From contig JAWKTI010000001.1 of NCBI GenBank assembly GCA_041399155.1, positions 2,170,001-2,234,000 on the forward strand: 64,000 nucleotides of DNA, written 5' to 3'. Shown here piece by piece: positions 9,190-18,069 of this stretch (position 1 is the first letter of the stretch; each line of letters starts with the position of its first letter). This DNA is from Zavarzinella sp. Its GTDB lineage: Bacteria; Planctomycetota; Planctomycetia; Gemmatales; Gemmataceae. The translations under genes and the position numbers were made by a program. The notes beneath the pieces are model-generated. The model was given only the letters and a program-made list of their open reading frames with translations, searched no databases and was not told where the DNA came from.

Positions 9190-9447
9190 TCATGCTGCTG
9201 ATAGCAGCATCATTATTGTTTGAGCGAGATAACGACAACACAAACTACCCAGAATTATTCCGAACACAAGCAGATAACGTTGCAGTTCCATTTCAAAACG
9301 AATCAGCATCCAACTTGCAAATCCAACAACCAGAAAGAACAACGGTTGAATTTCAAATTCGACTTCATGTACTTTGAATTTCTTCGACGAGAATAATCGA
9401 ATGAACATAGTGGTTTCTGAAAATAATCGGGTGGATTCATTTTGCAT
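9190..9447 (-). CDS. Small membrane protein, function unknown
   Basis: 85 residues from ATG 9447; an internal Met (MFIRLFSS, residue 14) is an alternative start. Two hydrophobic segments (about 33-49 and 56-82) follow a basic/charged stretch (SSKKFKVHEVEFEI). AT-rich like its downstream neighbour, with which it forms a probable two-gene unit. No homologous family recognised. Confidence 0.55.
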   Translation of the reverse strand: MQNESTRLFSETTMFIRLFSSKKFKVHEVEFEIQPLFFLVVGFASWMLIRFEMELQRYLLVFGIILGSLCCRYLAQTIMMLLSAA

Positions 9448-9565
9448 ATTCTAGCACATACTGCAAAATTCATGGAGCAATATCGGCTTGCAAGTTGCAG
9501 ACATTTCGCTTCGTTTATGTAAACAATCTACAAAATCAGGAAAATTTGGATAAAAATTGCACATA

Positions 9566-10711
9566 ATGCAACCCAGATTGGTTCATCAGACTTTGAAAAC
9601 GTACCGAAACTATTTTCCCGTGTGCGAGAAGTGGGCATTTTTTGACCACGCGGCTGTCTGTGCCCCTCCCTCAGTCTGTCGGGACAAAATCGCCGAATAC
9701 AGTGCCGATCTGTCTGAAAATGGCATCGCTTCCTTTCTGAAGTGGCACGAACAGGTGATTGCCGCCCGCAGTACGGTGGGGCGACTCCTCAACTGTGCGG
9801 CTGATGATATCTGCTTTGTGGGCAGCACCACCCAGGGGATCGGCATCGTTGCAGAGGGCTTTCCGTGGCAACCAGGCGACGAAGTGATTACTTTTGCCGA
9901 AGAATATCCCTCAAATCAATATCCCTGGCTCAATTTGCAAGAGAAACTGGTCAATGTGGTGAATATCCCCAGTCGTGGGAACAAAATTGCCATCGATGAT
10001 ATTATGAAGGCCATTACCCCACGCACGCGGGTGCTGGCAATCAGCAGTGTCGAGTTTGGTTCCGGCTTTCGTAACGACCTGGTAACAATCAGCGAAATTT
10101 GCCAAAAAAATCAGATTTTTCTGTTTGTTGATGCCATTCAGAGCCTGGGGGTACAGCCCATTGATCTGCAGTCTCTGCCAATGGACGCACTTGCTGCCGA
10201 CAGTCACAAATGGCTTTTGGGGCCAGAAGGTGCGGGGATCTTTTACTTGAAGCGAGAGTGGGTCGAGCGTTTTCACGCCATTGGGGTGGGTTGGAACAGC
10301 GTGGTGCACCCAGCCAATTTTTCGAGCATCGATTTTCGCCTCAAGCCCCACGCCGGCAGATTTGAAGGTGGGACAATTAACGTCGCAGGTATTCTGGGTA
10401 TGGCCGCCAGTATGAATCTGCTTCTGGAAGTGGGCATTGACAGCGTATGGGACAAAGTAAATTCCCTGACGCAATATTTTGCGGAAAAAATTGCCTCCGC
10501 GGGGTGGTCCGTGTTCAGTGCCAGAGAAGAACCGTTCCGATCTGGTATAGTGTCAATTGACTACCCAGGAAAAGACTTGAAAAAGGTGATGGCAACCTGC
10601 CGAAATGAGAAGATTATTGTCAATGTCCGTAGCGACCGTTTGCGAATCAGCCCGCACTTTTATAACACCATAGAAGAACTCGACCACCTCATTGATGTCT
10701 TGCGCAGGTAA
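9566..10711 (+). CDS. Class V aminotransferase (cysteine desulfurase-like), PLP enzyme
   Basis: 381 residues from ATG 9566 (a TTG three codons earlier is possible). Class V fold signatures: FVGSTTQGIGIVAEG, FVDAIQSLGVQPIDL (Asp binding the PLP ring nitrogen) and the PLP-lysine motif ADSHKWLLGPEG, then RFEGGTINVAGILGMAAS. The exact reaction cannot be read from sequence; CsdA/kynureninase-like aminotransferases are closest. Six bp separate it from coaD, so the two are likely co-transcribed. Confidence 0.9.
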   Translation: MQPRLVHQTLKTYRNYFPVCEKWAFFDHAAVCAPPSVCRDKIAEYSADLSENGIASFLKWHEQVIAARSTVGRLLNCAADDICFVGSTTQGIGIVAEGFPWQPGDEVITFAEEYPSNQYPWLNLQEKLVNVVNIPSRGNKIAIDDIMKAITPRTRVLAISSVEFGSGFRNDLVTISEICQKNQIFLFVDAIQSLGVQPIDLQSLPMDALAADSHKWLLGPEGAGIFYLKREWVERFHAIGVGWNSVVHPANFSSIDFRLKPHAGRFEGGTINVAGILGMAASMNLLLEVGIDSVWDKVNSLTQYFAEKIASAGWSVFSAREEPFRSGIVSIDYPGKDLKKVMATCRNEKIIVNVRSDRLRISPHFYNTIEELDHLIDVLRR

Positions 10712-10717
10712 CTTGCG

Positions 10718-11248
10718 ATGGAACTTAATCCCAGGAAAGCGGTTTATACAGGTGTTTTTGACCCCATCCATTTGGGCCATTTTGATGTCATTGAGCGGTG
10801 CAGCAAATTGTTCGACGAATTGATCGTCGGCGTGGGGATCAATCCTGATAAATCGACCTTTTTCACCATCGAAGAGCGTGTTGAACTGGTGCGACTGGTC
10901 ACGAACCACATCCCGAACGTCACCGTGCAGCCGTTTACCGGGCTGGCGGTGCGTTTTGTTGCTGGCATGGGTGCCAAAATTATGGTCCGTGGGCTACGCA
11001 CGCTCAGTGATATGGAATACGAGTTTACCATGTCGCTGATGAACCTGAATCTGAATTCGATGATTGAAACAATCTTCTTAATGTCGAAAGAAGAATACTC
11101 CCACGTCAGTAGCTCTTTGCTCCGCCAAATTGCAATGCTGGAAGGTGATTTGCAGAAATTCCTGCCCCCCAAAGTGCTTACGGTGCTGGAACAACGTGCT
11201 GCAGAACGGATTCTCGCCCAAAAATCTGCATCCCGTCCTACTTCATGA
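10718..11248 (+). CDS. coaD: Pantetheine-phosphate adenylyltransferase
   Basis: 176 residues; catalyses the fourth step of coenzyme A synthesis, 4'-phosphopantetheine + ATP to dephospho-CoA. Nucleotidyltransferase motif GVFDPIHLGHFDVIERC (HxGH-type), IMVRGLRTLSDMEYE, and the C-terminal EEYSHVSSSLLRQIA that replaces the ISSSxVR motif. Length is slightly above the ~160 norm because of a C-terminal tail. Downstream of the PLP enzyme gene by 6 bp. Confidence 0.96.
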   Translation: MELNPRKAVYTGVFDPIHLGHFDVIERCSKLFDELIVGVGINPDKSTFFTIEERVELVRLVTNHIPNVTVQPFTGLAVRFVAGMGAKIMVRGLRTLSDMEYEFTMSLMNLNLNSMIETIFLMSKEEYSHVSSSLLRQIAMLEGDLQKFLPPKVLTVLEQRAAERILAQKSASRPTS

Positions 11249-11333
11249 TTGTGAAGCCCGCTCCCTTTTGATAGGCTCATACCACATTCAACTTGCGAAA
11301 GACCGCAAGAATTCTGTTTAGAGGAGAATTTTC

Positions 11334-12596
11334 ATGCCAGAACTGAATCGCCGCACGTTTGTGGGTGCGTCCCTTGCCACTGGTTTGTCCACATCGCTGG
11401 CACTGGGCGACGATTCCGTGGTGAAATTAGGTGTGCTGGGCACTGGTGGACGGGGGACTTCACTTTCTCAATCTTTTGCCAAAATTTCCGGTGTTGAAGT
11501 GCATGCTGTCTGCGATACCGACGCCAGCCGTATGGGGATGGCTGCGGCAGCACTGAAAAAGACGACGGGCCTGGAACCGAAACAGGAAGCCGATTTTCGC
11601 AAAGTATTGGAGATGAAAGACTTAAATGCGGTAGTCATTGCCTCGCCCAACCACTGGCATGCTCCGATGGCGATTCTGGCCTGCAAAGCGGGCAAGCATG
11701 TTTATGTGGAAAAACCGTGTTCCCACAACCCACGTGAAGGTGAAATCCTGGTGGAAGTGGCCCGCAAGCACCAACGCCACGTGCAGATGGGCAATCAACG
11801 CCGAAGTTTTCCTGCGATTCAGGAGGCCTGCAAAGCGGTGCAGGAAGGGATCATTGGCCGTGCTTATCTGGCAGAAGCCTGGTACTATAACACCCGTGGG
11901 TCGATTGGGATTGGCAAACTGGAACCGGCACCCGAAGGGCTCGACTACAAATTGTGGCAGGGGCCCGCACCCGAAAAGCCTTTTAAGAGCAACTATCTGC
12001 ACTATAACTGGCACTGGTTCTGGCATTGGGGAAATGGCGAATTGGGCAATAATGGTGTGCACATGCTGGATACCTGTCGCTGGGGACTGGGTGTTGATTA
12101 CCCCACTGCAGTAACCTCATCGGGTGGCCGTTACCACTTTGAAGACGATCAGGAAACGCCAGATACCCACTCGGTGGCGTTTGAATTTGAAGGCCGTAAA
12201 CAGATTCGCTGGTATGGATTCAGTTGTGTCGTTTGCCCCAACGGACAGCAAGCCGATGTGGTGTTCTATGGCGATAAAGGCAGCCTGGCGGTGCGTGGCG
12301 GCAGTTATACTGTGTATGACCTCAAAGGGAAAGAAATCAAAAAAGTGGCCGGAAAAGACGGCACGGCTGCCCACTTCGAAAACTTCATTGCCACGATTCG
12401 CGGTCAGGCAACACTGAACAGCGAAATTTCGGAAGGCCATCGCACCACCCTGCTCTGTCATTTGGGCAATATCGCCCACCGCGTAGGGCGTCGCCTGAAA
12501 TGCGATCCCAAAAATGGGAAAATCCTGGATGATGGCGAGGCGATGAAACTCTGGTCGCGTGAATACGCACGGGGCTGGGAACCCACAGTGAGTTAA
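11334..12596 (+). CDS. Gfo/Idh/MocA family oxidoreductase, Tat-exported
   Basis: 420 residues. Twin-arginine signal NRRTFVGASLATGLSTSLALG at the N-terminus, then a Rossmann NAD(P) domain (VLGTGGRGTSL) and the EKPCSHNPREG motif containing the family's EKP. The C-terminal half has WHWFWHWGNGELGNNG and HMLDTCRWGLG, typical of planctomycete secreted members acting on sugars. AGAGGAG precedes the ATG. A 6-bp hairpin without U-run (11292-11309) lies in the leader. Substrate unknown. Confidence 0.93.
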   Translation: MPELNRRTFVGASLATGLSTSLALGDDSVVKLGVLGTGGRGTSLSQSFAKISGVEVHAVCDTDASRMGMAAAALKKTTGLEPKQEADFRKVLEMKDLNAVVIASPNHWHAPMAILACKAGKHVYVEKPCSHNPREGEILVEVARKHQRHVQMGNQRRSFPAIQEACKAVQEGIIGRAYLAEAWYYNTRGSIGIGKLEPAPEGLDYKLWQGPAPEKPFKSNYLHYNWHWFWHWGNGELGNNGVHMLDTCRWGLGVDYPTAVTSSGGRYHFEDDQETPDTHSVAFEFEGRKQIRWYGFSCVVCPNGQQADVVFYGDKGSLAVRGGSYTVYDLKGKEIKKVAGKDGTAAHFENFIATIRGQATLNSEISEGHRTTLLCHLGNIAHRVGRRLKCDPKNGKILDDGEAMKLWSREYARGWEPTVS

Positions 12597-12612
12597 TTCA
12601 CCCTATTTGGAA

Positions 12613-13755
12613 TCACTTTTTGATCGGAAATCGGATCAGTTTTTCTTTCTCGGTGGAAGAAAATGTTACTTGTTGTTCTTCACTACCACGCTTGACAATA
12701 TAAGTGCCTGCGGTGGGAAGTTGGAATGTCAGAAAATCATTCGTGTCGGCAGTTTCATCTTTGGTATTCCCACTTGCAATTACTTTAAGTTCTTTGCTGT
12801 CAAGCACTTGAATTGGTTCAGCAATTCGTTTTCCTGTGCCATCCACGCAGGTCACCTGCAGGCGAAATTGCCCTTTTTCCGCTTTGGCAGCGTAGCGTTT
12901 TGTTACATTTTCTGCGGAAATCGTCTTATTGCGTGGTGCCCACACCAGTGGGAAGGGGGTATTCGTTTTCTTGAAACTGGCCGCGTAAATCGCATGCAGG
13001 GGCTGATCCTCAATCGCTTTAGAAGCATCGTTCGTAAACCAGCCAAAATCAAGACCACGTGGGTCCTGTTCACACGCGCCCGTAAAGTGCCAGTCACCAT
13101 CCCAAATTTCCAGCCAGGTGTGGTTTCCACGCTTATTCGTCCACAAGGGTGTACCGACTAATCGCGTGGGAATTCCCACCGATCTGCAGGCGTCGCTCAG
13201 CAGAATCGACAGGCCAGTGCACGATGCCTTACCACTTTCCATCGTTTCCAATGGGCCCTGATTCGCCGCACGTCGCTGGGTCGAATAACCTACTTTCAGC
13301 TTTGGAAAAAGCTCCTTGTTCAATTTCACTGCTGCTTCGGTTGCAGTCTTGCATTCGCGAACCATCGGCAGGGCAATCTCCATGATTTTTGTCCGCCAGT
13401 CATCGCGTTGCTCATCGATATTGGCATAAGGCAGCACATAGTTGAAAAAGATCTCTTCCGGAATTTTCTTTCCCCACGCCATCTGCGTGCGTGCCTGATA
13501 GGCCAAATGAGAATTCTTTAACAAGTATTCCGCTTTCAGGCTTTTCAGATCGTTTTCTTGCATATTGGCAATAATGAAAATCATCCCCGCACGCTCTTCC
13601 TGGGGAACCTTTTTCAGTGCCAGTTCCAGTTCCGCTCTATTCTCTCCCGCTTGCAGCAAGGCAGCCTGCACTTCTTTGGACAAATCAGCCTTGGGCTCCG
13701 CACCCAACGAAAAAGTGGTAATGCAAGACAGCACTATTAATGAACATTTTCTCAT
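12613..13755 (-). CDS. Secreted transglutaminase-like protein
   Basis: 380 residues with a signal peptide (MRKCSLIVLSCITTFSLGA). The central transglutaminase-like domain holds the catalytic triad: Cys in GKASCTGLSILLSDACRS, His in GNHTWLEIWDGDW and Asp shortly after. The C-terminal part is a beta-rich domain (RLQVTCVDGTGKRIAEPIQV). Such proteins are cysteine peptidases or transglutaminases; the substrate is unknown. Convergent with the preceding oxidoreductase gene, 16 bp apart. Confidence 0.88.
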   Translation of the reverse strand: MRKCSLIVLSCITTFSLGAEPKADLSKEVQAALLQAGENRAELELALKKVPQEERAGMIFIIANMQENDLKSLKAEYLLKNSHLAYQARTQMAWGKKIPEEIFFNYVLPYANIDEQRDDWRTKIMEIALPMVRECKTATEAAVKLNKELFPKLKVGYSTQRRAANQGPLETMESGKASCTGLSILLSDACRSVGIPTRLVGTPLWTNKRGNHTWLEIWDGDWHFTGACEQDPRGLDFGWFTNDASKAIEDQPLHAIYAASFKKTNTPFPLVWAPRNKTISAENVTKRYAAKAEKGQFRLQVTCVDGTGKRIAEPIQVLDSKELKVIASGNTKDETADTNDFLTFQLPTAGTYIVKRGSEEQQVTFSSTEKEKLIRFPIKK

Positions 13756-13779
13756 GAGATTATCCTTGGTGATACGTGG

Positions 13780-14874
13780 CTACTTTAGTTGCTTTTTGTT
13801 CGGTTTGACAGTCGCTGGCAAGACACGCAGATGATAATTGTTGTTGATAAACGAAGTTAGCTTCCCTCTGGTGAAAAGGCTCTCAAATCCAAGTTCAGTT
13901 TTTGCTAATTCCCCCAATTGATGACCACCCATTCGAAGATCTTCGAAGTTGGAAGCATATTTGTTGTGTTTTGTGCGATAATCGAATTGCTGATTAAAAA
14001 TGAATCCCGCATAAAATCGAGCGGAACTGATATTGCAAAGTTCATCCACTTTTGAATGATCATCAAATGTAATAAACCCCCAACGTTCCGGTCGGTGCAT
14101 ATCGATCACCCCCTGTGGGCTCCAGACCCAGTTATGCTCTGGTTTTCCGGCAATTTTTGTGGTCTTACCGTCTTTCACAACAGTGTCCCACTGCACGCGG
14201 GAGAAATTGATCCATAAATGGTCGCCTTTTTTCGGTGGGAATGCCTGATTCGAAATCTCTTTCAAACTTGCCCACGGCCAGCGAATTTCGATCGTCCAGC
14301 CTTTGTCGATATCCGTCGGGTTATTCAAAGTGCCATTGACGTGCACGGCCGTTTGCAGACCTGTAATTTCCCAGCCATTAATTGCTTTGCCACTTGCTCG
14401 ATAAGGCTTGGTCAACAACAGATCCCAGGTGGTATTGTGAGCATTCAACTCCAGCTCGGCATAATTCTGGCAATCGCCATCCGGATCGATAAACACTTCA
14501 AAATCGTTGTCGTGAAAAATCACCGAATCATGCTTTTTCAAGTTCGCCCAGACGTTGGGCTCTTCCAGTTCTGCCGCGATGTAGAGTGCTTCGTTGTCCC
14601 ACAACATTTTCACCCGCGTGCGATAGGTGGGCTTTGGCTTCCGGTCACCTTCAATATCCTGAAACTCTTTCGACCAGGGCACTTGCTGCCATGCTTTGTC
14701 ATCCAGTTTTCCATCAATGACGATTTTTTCTGGAGTGCTGTTGCAGGGGTAATGCTTGCCAGATTCAAGCCTAGCAGCGACGATTGTTTGCGAATAAACA
14801 GGCATTACTAACCACAAACAGACAAAAGCACACATCAGCAATCGAATCGCTGGAATTAGTCGTTTCTTTTTCAT
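13780..14874 (-). CDS. Secreted protein with carbohydrate-binding family 9-like domain
   Basis: 364 residues, N-terminal hydrophobic signal segment (IRLLMCAFVCLWLVMPVYS). The body matches the CBM9-like pattern: IDGKLDDKAWQQVPWSKEF, VKMLWDNEALYIAAELEEP, VIFHDNDFEVFIDPDGD and WTIEIRWPWASL. Probable role in binding polysaccharide in the periplasm or outside. Divergent from the beta-propeller gene at 14932, leaving a shared promoter gap of about 57 bp. Confidence 0.87.
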   Translation of the reverse strand: MKKKRLIPAIRLLMCAFVCLWLVMPVYSQTIVAARLESGKHYPCNSTPEKIVIDGKLDDKAWQQVPWSKEFQDIEGDRKPKPTYRTRVKMLWDNEALYIAAELEEPNVWANLKKHDSVIFHDNDFEVFIDPDGDCQNYAELELNAHNTTWDLLLTKPYRASGKAINGWEITGLQTAVHVNGTLNNPTDIDKGWTIEIRWPWASLKEISNQAFPPKKGDHLWINFSRVQWDTVVKDGKTTKIAGKPEHNWVWSPQGVIDMHRPERWGFITFDDHSKVDELCNISSARFYAGFIFNQQFDYRTKHNKYASNFEDLRMGGHQLGELAKTELGFESLFTRGKLTSFINNNYHLRVLPATVKPNKKQLK

Positions 14875-14931
14875 GTGGGGTATTGTAACTTATTGAGAAC
14901 AATTTCGCCTATTGTAGCGTGCGAGGACTTC

Positions 14932-15918
14932 ATGGATCTCGGGAAACGACTATTTCCGCTGGTTATCTTTCTAACTGCCTGCTCTGCAGGCACTTGTGCT
15001 GAAAAATGGTACCTGGCCGTGGGGCACGGAGGACAACGCATGCTCTCGCAGGATGGCCAGACCTGGACGCACCACGTGGCATGGGGAGAGCCTAAGCACG
15101 ATCAGAATGATCTGAATGTAGCTGCCAACTTTCAAGGCACGATGTATGCAGCAGGTGGCTACTTTTCCGGCAGAATTACTGCCACCCGCGATGGCAAAAC
15201 CTGGTCTGAAGGGGTAATTCCTGGCAGTTCGCCGATTTTTGGCCTCGAAGTCGTTGAAAAAACACTGTACGCGATTGATCTGCGGGGCAAAGTATTCAAA
15301 TCGGCCGATGGTGAAACCTGGAAAATGGTAGCAGCAGCAGAAATGCCCACCAAAACGCACTGGATACGATCCACCAGCCAGGGCAATGGCCTGATTGTAG
15401 GCTCTGGCGATTACGGCCCGGTCATCGTGTTCGATATTGCCAAAGAAACGATTGCTGTTCATCAGTTGGCTGGTCAGGTGGATAAAAATGCCACCTGGAA
15501 ACGCACGGCATTTGGCAATGGCACCTTCGTTGTGGGTGGGCAGGCGGGCCTGCTGGCTTCAAGCACCGATGGTATAAAGTGGAAAAAGAACGAAACAGTG
15601 CCAGAACGTGGAGATATTTTCTGTGTTGAGTTTCACCAGGATCGCTTTTATGCCACCACCTCAAAGGGCACAGTAACCAGTAAAGATGGCACCACTTGGG
15701 AAGTAATTGAAGGCACTCCCTTTCCCCGCCAACTTCGCAGTGTCAATCAGCAACTTTTTGGGTATAGCTGGCCACCCAGCAAAATTTCTCTGTTTGGCAA
15801 AGATAAGAAATGGCAACTGATTGCCAATGATCGGGGCTGGCAAGGCAAAGCCTACTGTTTTGGTGAACTTTCTGGCGGCAACCCCCCTGCACTCCCACAA
15901 CCCAAAATCAAAAAATAA
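14932..15918 (+). CDS. Secreted sialidase/BNR-type beta-propeller protein
   Basis: 328 residues from ATG 14932 (MDLGKRLFPLVIFLTACS, a signal peptide possibly of lipoprotein type). Five repeats of the Asp-box-like motif: SQDGQTWTHH, TRDGKTWSEG, SADGETWKMV, STDGIKWKKN and SKDGTTWEVI. A longer GTG reading from 14875 would overlap the divergent gene's promoter and is rejected. No catalytic residues recognised, so binding or scaffolding is as likely as hydrolysis. Followed after 15 bp by an SGNH-hydrolase gene. Confidence 0.85.
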   Translation: MDLGKRLFPLVIFLTACSAGTCAEKWYLAVGHGGQRMLSQDGQTWTHHVAWGEPKHDQNDLNVAANFQGTMYAAGGYFSGRITATRDGKTWSEGVIPGSSPIFGLEVVEKTLYAIDLRGKVFKSADGETWKMVAAAEMPTKTHWIRSTSQGNGLIVGSGDYGPVIVFDIAKETIAVHQLAGQVDKNATWKRTAFGNGTFVVGGQAGLLASSTDGIKWKKNETVPERGDIFCVEFHQDRFYATTSKGTVTSKDGTTWEVIEGTPFPRQLRSVNQQLFGYSWPPSKISLFGKDKKWQLIANDRGWQGKAYCFGELSGGNPPALPQPKIKK

Positions 15919-15933
15919 TAATCTGGAGAAGCA

Positions 15934-17097
15934 ATGAGAAATTGGGGTCTTTTTAGCAGTTTTTTCCTGTGCGGGACTGTTCTGGCAGCAGAACCCAGCC
16001 AACACTGGGTGCAGCGAGATGGCTTTCAGGCTATCGCCGAACGCTTCACAACCCAAAAAACTGGCCATGTGGCGTTTATGGGTGGGTCGATTACCGAAAT
16101 GAACGGGTATCGCCCAATGGTGATGGACTACCTGACAAAGAAGTTCCCACAGACTAAGTTGCAGTTTACTAATGCTGGCATTGCCTCAACCTGTTCCACC
16201 ACCGGTGCCTTTCGACTGAAAACAGATGTGCTCGATCAAGGGAAAGTGGATCTATTTTTCCTGGAGTTTGCCGTAAATGACGACCAGGATGCCCGCCACA
16301 CCGCTGAAGAGTGCGTGCGTGGCATGGAAGGAATTATTCGCCAGTTGAAAACAACCAATCCCGATGCAGGCATTGTGGTGGTTTATTTTGTCAACGAATC
16401 GATGCTGGCAACCACCCAGAAAGGTGCAGTGCCACTGACGATCCTCAACCACGAGAAGGTTTGCGAACATTACCATGTGTCGAGCGTGAATGTTGCCAAA
16501 GAACTGGCAGCTCAGATATCGGCAGAAAAGTTTAGCTGGAAACAATACGGTGGAGTGCACCCCGCACCTGCTGGGAATCGACTTTGTGCCAATCTTGTGG
16601 AACAATTGCTGGAAGCAAATTGGAAGAAAACTACTGTTTCCAAAATGCCCGACCAGCCATTGGACCCACAAAGTTATACCCAGGGAAAGTTTCTGGATTG
16701 GCAACACATAAATGTCGCACCGGGATGGAATTTGGCAAAACCAGACTGGCAAAAAATCCCTGGTTCATGGCGAGATCGTTTCAAAAACATCCCACTACTC
16801 AGCACCACAGAACCAGACAAGGAACAATCCGTTGACTTTACCGGACGTGGGGTGGGCATTTACCTCCTTGCTGGCCCCGATGCGGGTGTTCTGGAAGTTT
16901 CGATCGATGGAGCTGCATACAAGAAATTCCCATTAAAACATCAGTTCAGCAAAGGATTACATTACCCACGCAGCATCATGTTTGCTGAGAATCTGGCACG
17001 TGAAAAACATTCAGTCAAAATGCGCGTAGTTGCTGATTCCAGCAAAACAACCAGCGCTACGGCAGTTCGAATTGTCAATATTCTGATTAATGAGTAA
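15934..17097 (+). CDS. Secreted SGNH/GDSL-type hydrolase
   Basis: 387 residues with signal peptide (MRNWGLFSSFFLCGTVLAA). SGNH blocks: FMGGSIT (nucleophile Ser) and YGGVHPAPAGNRLCANL (catalytic Asp/His region), with FLEFAVNDD as the block III equivalent. The C-terminal ~120 residues form a beta-rich extra domain. Likely an esterase or deacetylase of polysaccharide. TGGAGAA precedes the ATG. The last 11 bp overlap the convergent FAA-hydrolase gene. Confidence 0.88.
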   Translation: MRNWGLFSSFFLCGTVLAAEPSQHWVQRDGFQAIAERFTTQKTGHVAFMGGSITEMNGYRPMVMDYLTKKFPQTKLQFTNAGIASTCSTTGAFRLKTDVLDQGKVDLFFLEFAVNDDQDARHTAEECVRGMEGIIRQLKTTNPDAGIVVVYFVNESMLATTQKGAVPLTILNHEKVCEHYHVSSVNVAKELAAQISAEKFSWKQYGGVHPAPAGNRLCANLVEQLLEANWKKTTVSKMPDQPLDPQSYTQGKFLDWQHINVAPGWNLAKPDWQKIPGSWRDRFKNIPLLSTTEPDKEQSVDFTGRGVGIYLLAGPDAGVLEVSIDGAAYKKFPLKHQFSKGLHYPRSIMFAENLAREKHSVKMRVVADSSKTTSATAVRIVNILINE

Positions 17098-17809
17098 GTT
17101 TAGGATTTGCGACAATCGGATTTTCCAGAATTCCGAGTTGTTCGATTTCCAATTGCACAGTATCCCCGGGTTTTAACCAGCCACCCACCAATTGTGGCGT
17201 TAATTCCAGGATACACCCACTGCCCACCGTGCCAGAACCCAGAATATCCCCCGGTACCAACGTGGTATCCCTGCTGGCATGGGCAAGCAGTTGTGGCCAG
17301 GTCCAGTACATGCTGCCCGCATTTCCTCTGGAAATCTCTTTCCCATTTAATCTGGCAGTCATTTCCAGATGAAACCGGCCATCACGATAATACGACAGCA
17401 AGTCACTGGTTGGGACAAATCGCGGCCCAAAAGATGTGGCAAAATCTTTCCCTTTACTGGGCCCCAGTCCCACAGCCATTTCCTGTCGTTGCAAGTCGCG
17501 GGCACTCCAATCGTTCATAATAAAAAAACCCGCCACATAATCGATCGCTTCATCCGTGGGTGGTATATCACTGCCGTACTTCCCAATCATGCAGGCCAGT
17601 TCCAGTTCAAAATCCAATTCACTGGAATTGATCGGCGCATAAACAGGATCGCCATGAAAATTGATGGCTACAGGATTCGAAAAATAAAACACAGGTATGT
17701 CATACCATGCGGGGATCATTTCCAGCCCACGGTGGGCTCGACAGGTGCGGACATGTTGCTCAAAACTGTAAAAATCGCGGATACTGGCGACAGGAAAAGG
17801 AAATTTCAT
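17087..17809 (-). CDS. Fumarylacetoacetate hydrolase (FAH) family protein
   Basis: 240 residues. The metal-binding acidic triad is visible in SSELDFELELACMIG (two Glu) and NDWSARDLQ (Asp). Also seen are GKDFATSFGPRFVP and the C-terminal LVPGDILGSGTVGSG and WLKPGDTVQLEIEQLG. These enzymes hydrolyse or decarboxylate C-C bonds in aromatic or acylpyruvate degradation. Soluble, no signal peptide. Convergent with the SGNH hydrolase (11-bp overlap). Confidence 0.92.
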   Translation of the reverse strand: MKFPFPVASIRDFYSFEQHVRTCRAHRGLEMIPAWYDIPVFYFSNPVAINFHGDPVYAPINSSELDFELELACMIGKYGSDIPPTDEAIDYVAGFFIMNDWSARDLQRQEMAVGLGPSKGKDFATSFGPRFVPTSDLLSYYRDGRFHLEMTARLNGKEISRGNAGSMYWTWPQLLAHASRDTTLVPGDILGSGTVGSGCILELTPQLVGGWLKPGDTVQLEIEQLGILENPIVANPKLTH

Positions 17810-18069
17810 GATGTACCTGAAACAAACTAGCCATCAAATGGTCAACATCTGATCCATCATTGATGTTAACATTCTACATGAAAATTGGATTTTTTTGTTT
17901 TGCAAGTTCGACACTACATCTTTGAATCGCATTAAAGAGAGCATTTTTTTGAATTGAAATTAAATTTGCTCACTTGTGAGATGCTGAAAATGGACCAATC
18001 TTGCAAACTGAGAACACCAAACTCATTTTCAACAACCACGATTCAAGTTCAGCACCCACAAGTGGTCTA

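Noticed and set aside
14875..14931. N-terminal extension (GTG) of the beta-propeller gene
   Set aside because: It would consume the whole divergent promoter gap and has no signal-peptide character before MDLGKRL.
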